From: Poa pratensis
Lineage: Eukaryota; Streptophyta; Magnoliopsida; Poales; Poaceae
Assembly: GCA_947311845.1 (NCBI GenBank)
Contig: CAMZMU010000096.1
Location: forward strand, 19,040,500 to 19,104,499
Length of the DNA stretch: 64,000 nucleotides
Reading direction: 5' to 3'
A model generated the notes under the pieces. That model worked only from the letters and a program-made list of their open reading frames with translations. It searched no databases and had not been told where the DNA came from. The position numbers were made by a program, and so were the translations under genes. Shown one piece after another: positions 22,164-34,193 of this stretch; the first letter of the stretch is position 1; the number at the start of each line of letters is the position of its first letter.

Positions 22164-24610
22164 CTAACTGGCCTGTGACATCTGCATCTTCACAGCCACC
22201 TTGTACGTCTTGTGCTGGTAGGTCAGCGTCGGCTCCTGGTCATCCGGTTCCACCCTGCAGTTTGGTCAGTAACAGCATCTAGTGATTGGATACAGCTATT
22301 TGGCTGAGTGTTCGCACAAGACGGAGCATCTGGTAATTAGATACCTAGCTGCTTGTTGATCAGGGTCATGTCAGGGATCCCCTTGTAGCTGTCACCATAC
22401 CCTCCCGTGGCATTAGCATAGACCTGCAGATGAATGCAGTAATGAGAAATTCAGAATATACACTAGTGACACACCATAATGATTCTATTGCTGTGCCAAT
22501 GGCATACCTCTGTCATCATCTCGGCCAATTCCCTAACTGTGACTTCATTATTGCAATTCCAAACATTGAAGATGTGACTGCTGGCTTGAGCAGGGTTTTC
22601 CTTTAAATAAAATAAAGTTCCAAAGATGCGGTAACTACAGACATCAGAAAAAACAAAACAAAGATAAACAGAGAAGACATACAGTCATCAAAAGAACGTC
22701 TTCAATGGAATCCTGGATGTAAACAAAAGTTCTCTGGGACTCGCCGTCATTAACAAGCTTCAGGGGCTCTCTGCCGAGCAGATTCTGCAAATCCATTGGT
22801 AGCAAATTATCCATTGAGAAGACTAAAGAGTACTCAAGACTAAACATACTGCAATGAAGCTGTTCACTAAGAGGAAGGAATAAATTTACATACGTAACTA
22901 AAGCAAGTCAAAACCCGAGGAACACCCTCACTGGGACCATGAACACCAGGAATGAAGTCAAAGTCATTTTCTGCACCTTCGGCTGGTAAAAATTCAAAAC
23001 ATCCATGGTTAGGAGAAGTGTTGCTAATGGTAAGATTAACGCGAGTTACTCCACTAACCAAAATTAAGCCTATCACTAAGCTGCTTCAGGCATGTGTAGG
23101 ACCATCTCTGTTTCACAATTGGACCGAAGATATAGGAAGACTCATCTTCTGTCAGTACAAAAGATTCAAGTTCCTGATTGGAAGGCAATTGCACACAAAC
23201 AAACATTAGAGAGAACAGCCAAATATGATCAAATGATTGTGGTTGCTACTACATAGTAAACTAAAACATTTGTGCAAAGCAAACCATTTCATACAGTTAC
23301 CTGGGTATACTATTGGGTGGATGGTGACAGATAGCAAACACTGAATACCAAGACCATGACAGAAGACAACATTCTTAATTTGGAAACCAGGGGATATCGG
23401 ACAAATTATTGTTTATCGCTGCAGGAGTGTCACCAGTTGAGAGCCCTTAAAAGCTCAAATCTCCAGCTGAACTAACATATAAAATTACAACAAGAAGAGG
23501 TCAATTCTTTGACAGCATGTTTTCTAACTAACTACATTCACTTGCAGAGCAATGTACACTAAAAAAAGACATAGTCTGAACAAATAATTATTATCAAGCC
23601 AAAAAAAAAGATAACACCCCCTGATACCTCTAGTCCTGGAAGTTACCATATAATACCACTGGATGGTCAACACACATTAACTAATGAGAACCATAAGGGA
23701 AGTACAGTAATATTAATGTAAGCAGTCAAACTCTGCTCTTCCTGGAATGTCAAGGCATTCCATAGTTATCATACTAAACCACCATTACAAGACATTATCC
23801 AAGTGCCAACCAACCAACAAGGCTGTACCTACAAAAATCCACTCCCGACCAACACCAAATATAACCCAACCAGCTATTATAAGGACTGTACTACAAAGAC
23901 AATATAATTGCAATCACAACCTATCAACCAACACAAGATCAAATCTGTGTGTTTATTCAAACATGACAGCTAATTACATAGGGGAGTGAAGAGATATCAA
24001 ACAAATTATCGTTTAGTGCTGCAAGGGTGTTACCAGATGAGAGTCCTTAAAGCTAGTCACTCAAGTTACCATATAATCGTACTGGATGATCAACATAGAT
24101 TAACTAGTCAGCAGCATAAGAAAAAGAACACTAAAGGTTAGTGTATGCAGTCAAACTCTTGTCATACTGGAAAGTCAAGACATTCCATAATTATCGTACC
24201 AAACCACCATTACAAGACATGATCCCAGTGCCAACCAACAACCAACAAGGCTTTACCTAGAAAAATCCACTCCCAACCAACACCTAATCTAGCCCATGCT
24301 TTTTATTGTAAGTACAGTACTCCATAAAGACAGACTTACGGTAGCTGAACATCACAATCTAGCAACCCGCACCATTTCCATTCCACCTAAATCACCAATC
24401 TGTTTGTTTATTCGACCAACCAAAAAGGATCAACCTACTTCTTCAGAGTTCAGCCAGATACTACCACATTATCCACAAACAAGTGTCACTTAGTGACACA
24501 CACACCAAGTGCAGACTCACCGTCATCACCTTGCGGAGGGGATGATCCTCAGGGGGGAAGCTGCCGGTGGGCTTGCCGTAGTACTTGACCTGTAGGGCAC
24601 AACTGCTACC
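22164..24610 (-). pseudogene. AXS: Decayed UDP-D-apiose/UDP-D-xylose synthase (AXS) copy
   Basis: On the minus strand several exon-like blocks match the AXS family, an extended short-chain dehydrogenase/epimerase that makes UDP-apiose for cell walls. They are YYGKPTGSFPPEDHPLR (about 24590-24540), AEGAEN...GPSEGVPRVLTCFS (about 22993-22905), REPLKLVNDGESQRTFVYIQ (about 22775-22715), HIFNVWNCNNEVTVRELAEMM (about 22575-22510), GIPDMTLINKQLG (about 22395-22350) and LTYQHKTYK...MSQAS before a stop at 22164-22166. GT/AG junctions survive at several exons. Evidence of decay: the Rossmann NAD-binding N-terminus is missing, the block between AEGAEN and the FIPG motif is lost, the segment before GIPDMT is shortened, and the last exon is out of frame with the previous one after a deletion. 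The locus is very unlikely to make an active enzyme. Confidence 0.82.
23391..24300 (+). repeat. Diverged tandem duplication in the AXS-like intron
   Basis: Segments 23391-23870 and 23991-24300 align in the same order. Shared segments include ACAAATTATYGTTTA, AAGTTACCATATAAT, GCAGTCAAACTCT and ACCACCATTACAAGACAT. The copies have many substitutions and small indels, so the event is old. Confidence 0.8.
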
Positions 24611-24756
24611 CGAAAACCCATCTCCCTGCTCAGTTGGCCTGATACTGAATATGAACAGGTCAACAAGCTCACTGTAGCCTGCAAGATAGATGAACTTATT
24701 CGGAGGCTAGATCAAATCTAATGTCAATATCATGATGAAGAGATCGAAATCCTAGA

Positions 24757-25017
24757 TTACATACCAGAATAAGGATAGATAAAGTAGTTAACAGGATCGC
24801 CATATTTCTCTATGAGACCTATTGAATCTGATATGGTTGACGCAATCAAACCTCCTGCATCCTTTAATAAAGTAACAACAGATATTGCCAGGTATTGCCA
24901 GAATTTGTCTTTCTGCTCCATCTCGGTCTTCATCAGTTTCTTTATCCGGCGATCAACACGTCTTAGCATTTTTATCAGTGTCCTAACTTCCTGGGCGGAC
25001 GGAAGACGTGTGGAACT
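24757..25017 (-). CDS. Possible exon, unrecognised product (next to AXS-like blocks)
   Basis: A minus-strand frame begins MSSTRLPSAQEVRTLIKM (ATG about 25017) and runs about 86 codons to a good GT donor after YFIYPYSG. A downstream AG-preceded block (about 24679) continues GYSELVDLFIFSIRP and flows into the AXS-like segment. The predicted peptide is basic and helical with a hydrophobic stretch (YLAISVVTLLKDAGG). I do not recognise the family. It may be the first exon of a chimeric gene that captured AXS pieces, or a chance frame. Confidence 0.35.
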   Translation of the reverse strand, partial: SSTRLPSAQEVRTLIKMLRRVDRRIKKLMKTEMEQKDKFWQYLAISVVTLLKDAGGLIASTISDSIGLIEKYGDPVNYFIYPYSGM

Positions 25018-26126
25018 CATAGCGCTACAAAAAAAAGTAAGAACCACAAAAAATAGCAGAAGGAGGAGGTTGAACAACCTAATTGAACACGATTTACAAG
25101 CAATTGTGATACCATAGCCATAAGAACTCCCTCGGGCTACTCGTGCTCTCCTCTACCCTACTCGGGCGCGTCGTCGCCGGTCTTGGACCCGCCATAGGGG
25201 CGTTTCAACTAAGTTTTGGATATGAGACGAGTTAAAATAAATTTAATTACACTAACTTTATACTTTCTTAAATTTTGTATCGCATTGTGGGTTGACAAAT
25301 ATATGGTGTATACTATTTAGTTAGCATTATTAAACATATAATATTTTTTCTCAATTATTTTACACTATATAATTGCCTTGTATATCATTGAAAGAATATC
25401 TGAGTTGGGCAAAAGTTTTTTATTTGTGATTACTCTTAACAAGATACAAAACAACCTTAAACGCAAAAAGGGAAAAAGCATTACTTCCTTTTTTTTACCG
25501 TTAATGAGTTATATAGTGTTTATGTATATTAATGTGTGGATTTTTTCTTTAATATTATAAATTTATTGGTACAGATTCCAAAGTATGCAATCTAACAATT
25601 ATCTAAATAGAAGTGTGTAGTGCATTGTTTTGTAAGTAAATATGTCGAAACGTCTAAAGTATATAAATGTATCTTACCATGGATGTAGTAATAAGTTGAT
25701 AACACTTTATGATCTATGCATGATATTAAATTAGCATTGATTATAATAATCGTCATGAACATAAAATATCATGGGCTCTACTACTATTGCACACACCAAA
25801 TTTAATTATTATATATGCTCCCCACAATGCGACTTTGTATGACACTCGGTGTATACAAATGCTACTGTTACTTTCTCAAACAAGTAGGTATGCATGAAAT
25901 TGAACATTGAAAATATATATCGTAGAATTTTTAATATAACATTCGTAAGGCATCCATAGGAGAGACTGGCAGCAAAATTAAACTTGTCACTGAAGATATA
26001 ATGGGTTTGTTCTTGCGATACATTATATTGTCCCGCCGTGTGCAATTGTTCATGTAAAGTTAGTGTACCGACTCTAGACCTGGGCCCATCACCGAGAGAG
26101 CCTTCCAATGGGACTGCACAATCCCC
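25018..26126. other. AT-rich intergenic stretch holding an old dispersed repeat
   Basis: It includes repeat copy A (25225-25690), described below. Nothing else was recognised. Confidence 0.4.
25225..25690 (+). repeat. Dispersed repeat, copy A (partner at 39310-40030)
   Basis: It aligns with 39310-40030 in the same orientation. Shared landmarks are ACAAATATATG, GCAAAAGTTTTT, GAGTTATA, TTTTAATATTATA and AAATCTAACAA. Copy A has no insertion at the point where copy B carries a Stowaway MITE. The family was not identified. Confidence 0.75.
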
Positions 26127-26136
26127 TTCACATGGC

Positions 26137-26999
26137 AATTCCTAGACATGGCCTTACGTCGACGCGAAACGGCGCCGTCGCCTGAAGCGGATGCGCGCTG
26201 ACGACGCTAGTGGGCCGGCCCGGTTCACCTTTTTTTCGTTTTCCTTTTTTTCTTAATTTCTTTTTCTGTTTTCTCTGTTTCTTTCATCTATTTTGTATTT
26301 ATGAAATTTCTCATATTTCGAACAAGTTTTAGATTCTATAAACTGTTCAGATTTTTGAAAACTATTCGGATTTTTTGAAAATTGTTTGGTTTTTGAAAAA
26401 TGTTCAGATTTAAAATTGTTTAGATTGGAAAATTTCAAAATTGTTCAGTTTTAAAAAATTGTTCGGTTTTGAAATTTGTTCGGGATTTGATTTTTGTTTG
26501 GATTTGAATTTTGTTCAAATTTGAAATGTGTTTAGTTTTGAATTTTGTTCAAATTTGAAATTGTTCTGATTTTAAAAATTGTTCGGTTTTGAAGTTTGTT
26601 CGGATTTGATTTTTGTTCAAATTTGAATTTTTTGTATTTTAAAAGTATTCAGTTTTGAAATTTGTTCGGATCTGATTTTTGTTTGGATTTGAATTTTGTT
26701 TGGATTTGTAATTTGTTCAGATTTGAAAATTATTAGATTTTAAAAATTGTTCGATTTTGAAATTTGTTTGGATTTTATTTTTGTTCGGATTTTAATTTTG
26801 TTCGGATTTGAAAAATGTTCAGATTAAAAAATTGTTCGGTTTTGAAAATTGTTCTGATTTGATTTTGTTTGTATTTGAAATTTGTACATATTTGAAAACT
26901 TAATTATGAGCGCTAAAGAAGAGAAACGGATAGTGCTTCGTTGGGCCGGTCCACGAAGTTGTCGCTTGAGGCGACGGGGCCACGTACAGGAGCTCCCCT
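26137..26999. mobile_element. Probable non-autonomous Mutator-like element, AT-rich interior
   Basis: GC-rich inverted ends (CGTCGCCTGAAGCG near 26180 against CGCTTGAGGCGACG near 26964) with GGGCCGG segments bracket about 700 bp of degenerate GTTCGGATTTGAA-type repeats. TTCACATGGC occurs on both sides (26127-26136 and 27000-27009), a plausible 10 bp TSD. A similar element lies at 46381-47430. There is no coding capacity. Confidence 0.6.
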
Positions 27000-27009
27000 T
27001 TCACATGGC

Positions 27010-28930
27010 TACAGCGCTACACATCGCACACCCAAACTGAAGGGGACCTCCTATATATCGCTTTCTGCGAGCTGGAGCACTTGACTCGCTCGTAGAACTC
27101 TCTCCCCTGATGAAAGCCCAAGAATGAAGAAAGCCCAATAGGGAAGCAACGTCTCCCACCGTCCCACGGCCCCACTGTCGTTCGGTACGTTCAACTTTAT
27201 TGTTTTCACGAAGTCGTTATGAGTATATATGGAAAAAGGCAACTACTCCATTTTCGAAACTGAACTTTAATCTGTACCACTTTAAGATTTTTTTTTTAAA
27301 ATCTGAATCATTTTCAAAAATATCAAATTTCAAATTTGAGTGTTTTTAAAAATCGAACCATTTTAAAATGAACATTTTTTAAATCTGAACCATTTAAAAA
27401 AATATTTTTGAAAATTGAACATTTTCAAAATCTAAACGATTTCAAAAATGAATATTCTTCAAATATGAAATGCTTTCAAATCAGAACCATTTATAAAAAT
27501 GAACATTTTTAAATATGAACCATGTAAAAAATGAAAATTTCAAAATCTGAACCATTTAAAAATGAACATTTTAAAAATGTGAACCATTTTGCAAAGTTGA
27601 ACATTTTTAAAATCTAAACAATTTTCAAATATGAATTTTTTTAAAAATTTAGAACAAAACTTTGGGCGAACTAATTGGTTGAACCGTAATAATTTTGAAT
27701 CGAAAATAAAATTACCTAGGTGAAAAGGAACAAAAATACAGATGAATTGAAATAATAGTGGAAAAAAAGAGGTGAACCAAAAATGTCGGTGAACCGAAAA
27801 TAATAGTGAATCAAAAATGTCGGTGAACCTAAAATAATAGTGATCAAAAAATATCGGTGAAACGAGAATAATAGTGAACCAAAAATGTCGGTGAACAAAA
27901 AATAATACTGGACCAATATTGTCAGTGAAACGAAAATAATAGTGAGCCGGAAAGGAACTAAAATTCAGACGAAAGGAAATAATAGTGAACAAAAAATACC
28001 GGTGAAGTAAAATAATAGTGAACAAAAAATGTCGGTGAACCAAAATAATAGCCAATCGAAAAGGAACTAAAATTTGGGTGATAAAACTAAACATTATTCA
28101 AATATGAAATATTTTTAGAAAATCTGAACCATTTTTTTAAAAATGAACCTTTTCAAATATAAACATGTTCCAAAATCTAAACCATTTTTAAAAATGAACA
28201 TTTTTTAAAAATGAACCATTTTCAAAAAATAACATTTTTAACATAAGCAAAATAAATAAACTGAAAAAGGAAAAAAAAGGAAAGAAGTGAAACAAAAACG
28301 AAAAAGAAAAAAGAAACAGAAACGGAAATGTAAACAAAAAAGAAACTATACACCTTAGAATAAGGAATGGAGGGAGTACTCTTGTTTTGATGGTAGGGTA
28401 AGTTAGTTAGACCGTCATGAGCTGAATTTTCAGTTAGTATTACTAGCAAATTTGTCCGTGCTTTGATATGAGTTGACTTTTATTGAGTATTTTGGCCATG
28501 GATAATTTAGCATAAGTATAACCTTGGTCCATTTCGCTCATTTAGGATTGCCGTTCTCCGAAACATGGATTGCGTAAGTGAAAAGTCTCACTAATGTCCT
28601 CCAGCAACGCCTCCTTCAGCTCTGCACTGCTATTGGAGCCACTGTACCTAGCTAAACCCATCCTCCATTTCTCTCCAAGACAGTGGAAAGAGCAGAAATT
28701 AATAACGATGCTGCCACTCTATCAACAGCACGGACTTGATTACTGATAAAGATTGTTGAAAGCCCCTTGAGTCACCATAAAAAAAAGATGGGAAATCGTG
28801 AGCGATGGACGTTCTTGGGCGAGATGATCCCCTAAAAATGCAGTCCGTCGAACCACAGATCTTCACTATCATGTCAAAAAAAATGTACTCCACAAAGAAT
28901 CAAACCAACACAAAGAACATAACACATAGC
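27010..28930. repeat. Mutator-like relic and low-complexity repeats
   Basis: CCTATATATCGCTTTCTGCGAG (about 27050) resembles a grass Mutator-like terminal repeat, but no opposite end was found. 27260-27660 and 28090-28330 are degenerate GAACCATTTTNAAAA repeats. 27771-28060 is a tandem array of about eight units of 34-36 bp (ATGTCGGTGAACCGAAAATAATAGTGAA type). A Stowaway right end (AATGGAGGGAGTA) sits near 28366-28378. 28380-28930 has no recognised feature. Confidence 0.6.
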
Positions 28931-28980
28931 ATAAACTCAGCATGACATGGGGCTATCTAGCTAGATCTGTGTGGCTCCAT

Positions 28981-29310
28981 CTCCATCCGATTTCAATCCA
29001 TCAACTTAGATTTGAGTGAAAAATTTAAACTTTTTAGAACATTAGAAAAAATTACAGCACGTAGTATATGTCTCATTGTATATTCAGAGAAAGTTAGGAT
29101 TCATTTGAATAAACGGTTTATAGTTAAATAAAATTTTATGTTTTAAACTAAAAAAATATTAAGTCATAAACCAGTAATCCAAAGGAAACGAAAATTTCTC
29201 AGAATATATAACAAAACATATACTACGTGCTGGATGTTTTTCGAATTTTTATTAAAAGTTTAATTTTTGAGTTCAAATCTGGGCCGTTGGATTGAAATCC
29301 GATGGGGATG
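28981..29310. mobile_element. Foldback MITE inside segmental duplication copy 2
   Basis: CATCCGATTTCAATCCATC at the left pairs with GGATTGAAATCCGATGG at the right. Inner segments GCACGTAGTATATG and CATATACTACGTGC are also complementary. The corresponding point of copy 1 lacks this block, so copy 1 is the empty site. The TSD is not clear and the superfamily was not assigned. Confidence 0.7.
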
Positions 29311-30062
29311 GAGAGGGTAAAGGATCTCTATCACGTCCCAGCATGCCACCGCTCGACACTCGTAGCACTGGAGAGATTCCTATATGCCAATCGATCAAAA
29401 CGAAATCGAAAGACAAGCCGAGAAAGGCAGTAGCAATGGAGGATAGGACCGAGGCACCAACCGAGTCGCAGCCGAAGGAGTCACTGCCGCTGCTCCCGCC
29501 GCCGCCCGTCGAGCTGGCCGAGTAGCCGTCGTCCGCCTCCTCTCCCCACCGCCGCCGTCTATACCGCCGCGTCGTCCTCTCCGACGCCGAAACCACCTCC
29601 TCCTCCTCCTCCATCACGCCCCGGAACCCGAGCTCGCAATCACCGCCGCCACCCCGCATTTCGTCCTCGGAACACGAGGATCCCACTCCTGCTTCGTCAG
29701 CGAGTTCGCTCTGCTCCCATCAATCGTCGGTGCCCATTAAAAGCGGCGGGTATGGACGCGTGAGGAGGATTCTGTTTGTCGTTCTCAGTAAACGCGTCAC
29801 GGTGGATTGGGACGTGGTGAGGCGTCCGGCGGCATCTCGAGGGGAGGTCAAGAACGTGCGCGAAGCGCTGAAACCGACGGACTTGATTAGTTCTGTGCTC
29901 CCGTCCATGTCGGCGTCGCCACTGTTCTAGTTTCTTTTGCCTCACGGCGCACGGGAACGTCACCTACTTCTCTACTCCACCCACCTCGCGGCGCAGAGAC
30001 CCCGATTTACCGGAGCATAGTTGTATCGAGATGGCCCCGCGGCTGGTTTGTCGCAGCTGTAA

Positions 30063-31704
30063 GAGCATCTCCACCGGGGGCCTCCAAATGACCCCCCAAA
30101 GGCCCAATGGGGGTCCGGACACAAAAAACCGCCACCAGCGGCACCCCCCAAAGGGTCGCCCCGAGCAATTTCGTGTCCGACACCCCGAGAGGGTCTCCAA
30201 GTTTGGAGACCCTCTCGGGGGTGTCGGACACTGCCCGGACATGGCCTCTGACAGGGGTGGCCCACCCGTCATAGATACACGGCGCGAACAGGTGCTCTAA
30301 TGGCGCCGTGCAGGAGGCCGTTCCGCCCACGTTAATTTCGACGCGTTTCCGCAGGTGACGAAGGGACGGGATGGCGATGCGTCTCCCGCACGCCTCGCAT
30401 TTACGGCGGCGCCTACTGAGCCCCCAGCCTTTCCTGGCTTCCCAAGCGGCGCAGTGGCGGAGACGTGTCGCCGCCATTAACTCCGACGCGGCGCGTGCTC
30501 ACCCACCGGCGCTTCCCGCCCAGCGCCACTGCTTCCTGCCTCGACCTTGGCCGGCTATAAAGAGGCCCCGCCGTGCAGCCATTTCACCACACCAACACCG
30601 ACGCTCGCCGTGTAGTCAGTTCACCACACCACCGCCCAGAGCAACCATGCCTCGCCACCTCATGGGCCACCCTCACCCAGGCAGCATGTCGTGCTCATGC
30701 CGCGGCGCAGGAGGACGCTGCCGATGAGCAGCCGTTCGACTGGGCGGATGTGGACGACATCGACGTGGATGAGCAGGAGGAGCAGGAGCCGCTGCAGGAT
30801 CTGTATCCCGGCCAGGAGCCGCCGTCGGAGCTCGATGAGGTCCCGCTGCCGCCGCAGCAGGAGCCAGAGCAGGTGCTCCCACCGCCGATCTGGCCAGACC
30901 AGGTGGTTGCCGTCAACTCTTTCGAGAGCTGGCGCAACGAGCAGGCAAGCCGCCAGGTCAGGCTCGGTACGAGGCGGCTGGTGACGCCGTGGAGGCCTCC
31001 ATTTGGAGCGCGGAGCGGGATGACCGTTGCCGCGCCTTCATGGCCACGGAGCGAGCGGCGTACGAGCAGCTCAACGCCCAAGCGGCGGCGCCGGAGCAGC
31101 AGCTGCTCATCGCCCAGGCGGAGGGGCTGGCGCATGACGCCTCCCAGGTGATCGCCGAGCGGGCGGCCCACGACGAGCTGAACTAGGCGCGCGCGGCGAG
31201 CTGACGGAGGCGAGGGCAGTGGCAGCGGCGAGGATAGCGGCTGCGACAGATCGGGATGCCATGTGCCGGGCGGCGAGCGTCCTCCGGCAGGAGAGGCGTG
31301 TGCGCTCGCGCTTGGCCCAGAGCCAGAGGGCCGCGCACGACGACGAGGCTGGCCCGAGCGGCGGGGTTTAGATTAGGGTTTATCGTTTTAGTTTTAAATT
31401 TGTATCGTTTATGTATCATTTAGTTTAAATTTGTATCGTTTAGCTTAAGTTTGAATCTACAAAAAAGGTCGTTTAGTATTTTAAATTTGTTTGTGTTTGA
31501 GGCAACATTTCATTTCCATTTGGCGGTGTAGGCCGCCCACATGGTGTTTGTAGTTTGATCGGCATCTTAGACCGTTTAGGGGCGGGCCTTTGGGGTGCGC
31601 CGCTGTGGGCTGCACCCCAATTGCCCGGACATATGTCCGGCACCCCCAATGGGTCTCAATTAGGGGTGCCGGACACAAATTTGGAGGCTCCGGTGGAGAT
31701 GTTC
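30063..31704. mobile_element. PIF/Harbinger-type element (1.64 kb) with TAA target duplication
   Basis: The ends GAGCATCTCCACCGG and CCGGTGGAGATGTTC are inverted repeats. TAA flanks both sides (30060-30062 and 31705-31707). This is the standard 3 bp TSD and GAGCATCTCC-type end of grass Harbinger derivatives. It carries a broken GC-rich reading frame but no recognisable transposase DDE domain, so it is non-autonomous. Near the left end, 30183-30221 is an almost perfect hairpin around CCGAGAGGGTCTCCAA. Confidence 0.88.
30573..31186 (+). pseudogene. Broken reading frame inside the Harbinger element, function unknown
   Basis: A GC-rich frame (about 30700-30960) encodes an acidic, proline-rich stretch (DWADVDDIDVDEQEEQEP, then EVPLPPQQEPE). 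The sequence continues in another frame from about 30970 to 31186 as an Ala/Glu-rich helical segment (DRCRAFMATERAAYEQLNAQ) ending at a stop. One frameshift near 30960-30980 joins them. Upstream, TATAAAG at 30556-30562 could be a TATA box. The product is not recognised; it does not show the DDE catalytic motifs of Harbinger transposase nor a clear MYB/SANT repeat. Confidence 0.5.
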
Positions 31705-32107
31705 TAACGACGGCGACGCCTCGCTGCAGGGCGCGCGGTTTCAGGCTTTCAGCTAAGCTCCATGTAACCATGTCTGCCGATCTGACAGGCGCGGACGGCG
31801 GATTAGAGGTTTTGGTCCATTGGGGCCCAAAGGTCGAAGAGAGGGAGCATGGGCAGGTGGCTGAAGGCGTGTAGTGTAGACGTGCATACCGTATTATTGG
31901 GGTTCGCCGAACTTCGAACTTGGCACAAGACGATACTTGGAGATGGAGATATACAATGTGCATCATTCACACTGTCACATATTCTAGTATTATTGGACGT
32001 TCTTACCTTGTATCGAAACTCACACTGTCACATATCCTAGCATTGTCCAGTCAACCATACACTGTGTATCGAAGGAGCTCACCGAATCACGCTAGCAGCC
32101 AACGCGC

Positions 32108-32422
32108 CGTGCTATTTAGACCTTTTAATTCTTAGGATAGAAAAAGTGTAGGAATAGGAATTTCATACGATTAGAATGACATGTCTAATTGAATCCTACG
32201 GAAATAAAAGGTTTGTTTGATTGTGGTGAATAAATTTTTTCATGAGGTTAAAACTTATATTATTTTCTACTCCGTATAAAATTTGTACTACAAGATTTCT
32301 ATAGAAAAATTTCCTATGAAAAATGATCCTATGAATCAAAGGATTCGAAGGAAAAATTCTCATAGGATTCTAATCCTACACAAATCTTTTGGCATTCCTA
32401 TGAATCAAATGAGCCCTTATTT
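32108..32422. mobile_element. Foldback MITE, degenerate (GGCTCATTTGATTC type)
   Basis: The right end (GAATCAAATGAGCC, about 32402-32415) and the repeated CCTATGAATCAAA and TAGGATTCTAATCCTA segments are typical of a common grass foldback MITE. The left part has a partly complementary TAGGAATAGGAATTTCAT. The ends are too degenerate to define a TSD or superfamily. Confidence 0.5.
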
Positions 32423-32514
32423 TAAGGAAGAAAAAGCTTTATTACATAGTACATTCATAGAGGTATAAGCCATTTTTTGATAATGAGCATTTTATTACTT
32501 ACAAGATTTAAATA

Positions 32515-32631
32515 ATCCCTCCGTCCAATAATATCCGTCTCAAGTTTGATAAAAAGTGGATGTATCCATTTTCATGTCTAGATACATCCACTTTTTACAA
32601 ACTTGAGACAGTTATTATAGGACGGAGGGAG
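32515..32631. mobile_element. Stowaway MITE (117 bp)
   Basis: ATCCCTCCGTCC and GGACGGAGGGAG are inverted ends flanked by TA (32513-32514 and 32632-32633). The inner TCTCAAGTTTGATAAAAAGT and its complement also pair, a classic Triticeae Stowaway. Confidence 0.95.
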
Positions 32632-32639
32632 TATTACAT

Positions 32640-34090
32640 CTGGCCTCTACATAATTAGAATATACACAGCCGCACTCAAACAGTCTACAAAATAAAATAA
32701 AAGAACGTAAGTAGGTGACAAGCAAGTAGCTCTGTATCGCCTATGTCTCTGGTGGAAGATCACAAGGTCATCCATGTCAGATAAAAAATATCTCGTCGTA
32801 TTTCCCAGTCTGACAGACACCTCCATCAAAAGATCTTAATTTTCTATGCATTGTAATATGGAACACGAACGGAGCAGACTGGTGCATCGAATACCATGTA
32901 ACCAATTGCCAAAAATATTCGCAACTGATCGAGGAGTATATAAATTTGAACCTACTTGGATGGATGTCCAAACAGAACATGCAAACTTGCAATCGGAAAA
33001 TAAACGCTGGATCGTTTCCTGAACACACATTATGTACTTCCATACCAGTCAGTTGCGTTTAACAAGGTTATCTAAAATAACACCTTGACAAACATATCAT
33101 ACAAATATTTTTAGCTTTAGTGGTATTTTCATCTTCCAAACCTTTTTTGTGATTATCGACCGGTATCAATCTCTAAATGAACCAAAACTCTATACATGGA
33201 GTCCACAGAGAAATTTCCATCCAACCATAGACTCCAACGAAATTCGTCAGACCCTTGCGATAGTTGTAGCAAAACCAACCGCCCTAGTAGGACATTCAAT
33301 GCTGCAAGTCTAGGCCCAACTAAATCTCGCTTGAATGTTACGTACGGCGGCGATGACATCATAACCGTAGCTATTGTATCGCTCTTATGATGAAAAATAT
33401 TATATAGATCTGGATACTGGTCCCGGAGAGTGGTATTACCCAACTAATTGTCCTCCCATAACCTTATTTCTGATCAATTCTTAATATTAAATTTTCCAAA
33501 GCGAAATAGATGTTTTTCATCGTCATTATACCGGCCCAAAAGTGGGTTACCGGGTTTTCAATTAACCTATGGCAAAACTTTTGTCCCGATATATTTTTTC
33601 TTCTGAGAAGTGTTTGCCAAACCCTGTCTTCAGAAAGTAGCCTAAAAGCCGTTTTCGCAAGAGGGATGTATTTTTGACCTGAAGGTCGTGAATATACAAC
33701 CCTGCCTGATCTTTTGTTTTACAAACAACATCCTATTTAGCCAATCGATATTTCTTTTTCTCACTATTCCCTTACCAAAAGAATCTTAATCAGAAATAAT
33801 CCAACTTGTTCAATACCCCTTTAGGCAACTGGAAAACGATAACATATACAATACCATATTAGATAGCACTAAATTTATAAGCACCAATCTTCCACCAAGG
33901 AAAAGTAATTTGGCTTTCTAACTACTTAACCTTGCTTGGAGCCGCTCCTCCACATTTTTCCATTCGGCATTTGATAATTTGCGATAATGTATTGCTATGC
34001 CCAAATACTTGATAGGAAATTGCCCTTTCTCACATCCGAATAGTTCTGCGTACTAAGCAATTTCATCTTGGACCGGCCCGAAACAAAAAA
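32640..34090 (-). pseudogene. LINE (L1 clade) relic: end of RT region and zf-RVT region
   Basis: Minus-strand frames, broken by stops and shifts, show in order YLGIAIHYRKLSNAEWKNV (about 34010-33950), as in the region after the RT domain of plant LINEs; then DEFRWSLWLDGNFSVDSMYR (about 33250-33190); then ETIQRLFSDCKFACSVW (about 33018-32968) and FGNWLHGI, as in the zf-RVT region. Endonuclease and core RT are not visible, consistent with 5' truncation. No intact ORF remains and no poly(A) tail or TSD was defined. Confidence 0.78.
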
Positions 34091-34193
34091 AAAAACACTT
34101 TTGTGAGATACAAGCCACACAGGGGTGATCCGGTGCATCAATCATCCAAATAAGGCGCCCTAAATCAAAAGTGGTATTGTCTCAAATTTATGC

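Larger units (their letters stand above)
28941..32107. repeat. Segmental duplication, copy 2 (interrupted twice)
   Basis: It matches 19981-21162 but is interrupted by a foldback MITE (about 28981-29310) and by a Harbinger element (30063-31704). Without the insertions it is about 1.2 kb, like copy 1. Its plus-strand frames are broken by stops in different places from copy 1, arguing against a conserved protein. Confidence 0.8.

Noticed and set aside
27771..28060. CRISPR-like array
   Set aside because: The units are degenerate 34-36 bp tandem repeats without distinct spacers, in plant nuclear DNA; low-complexity repeat.
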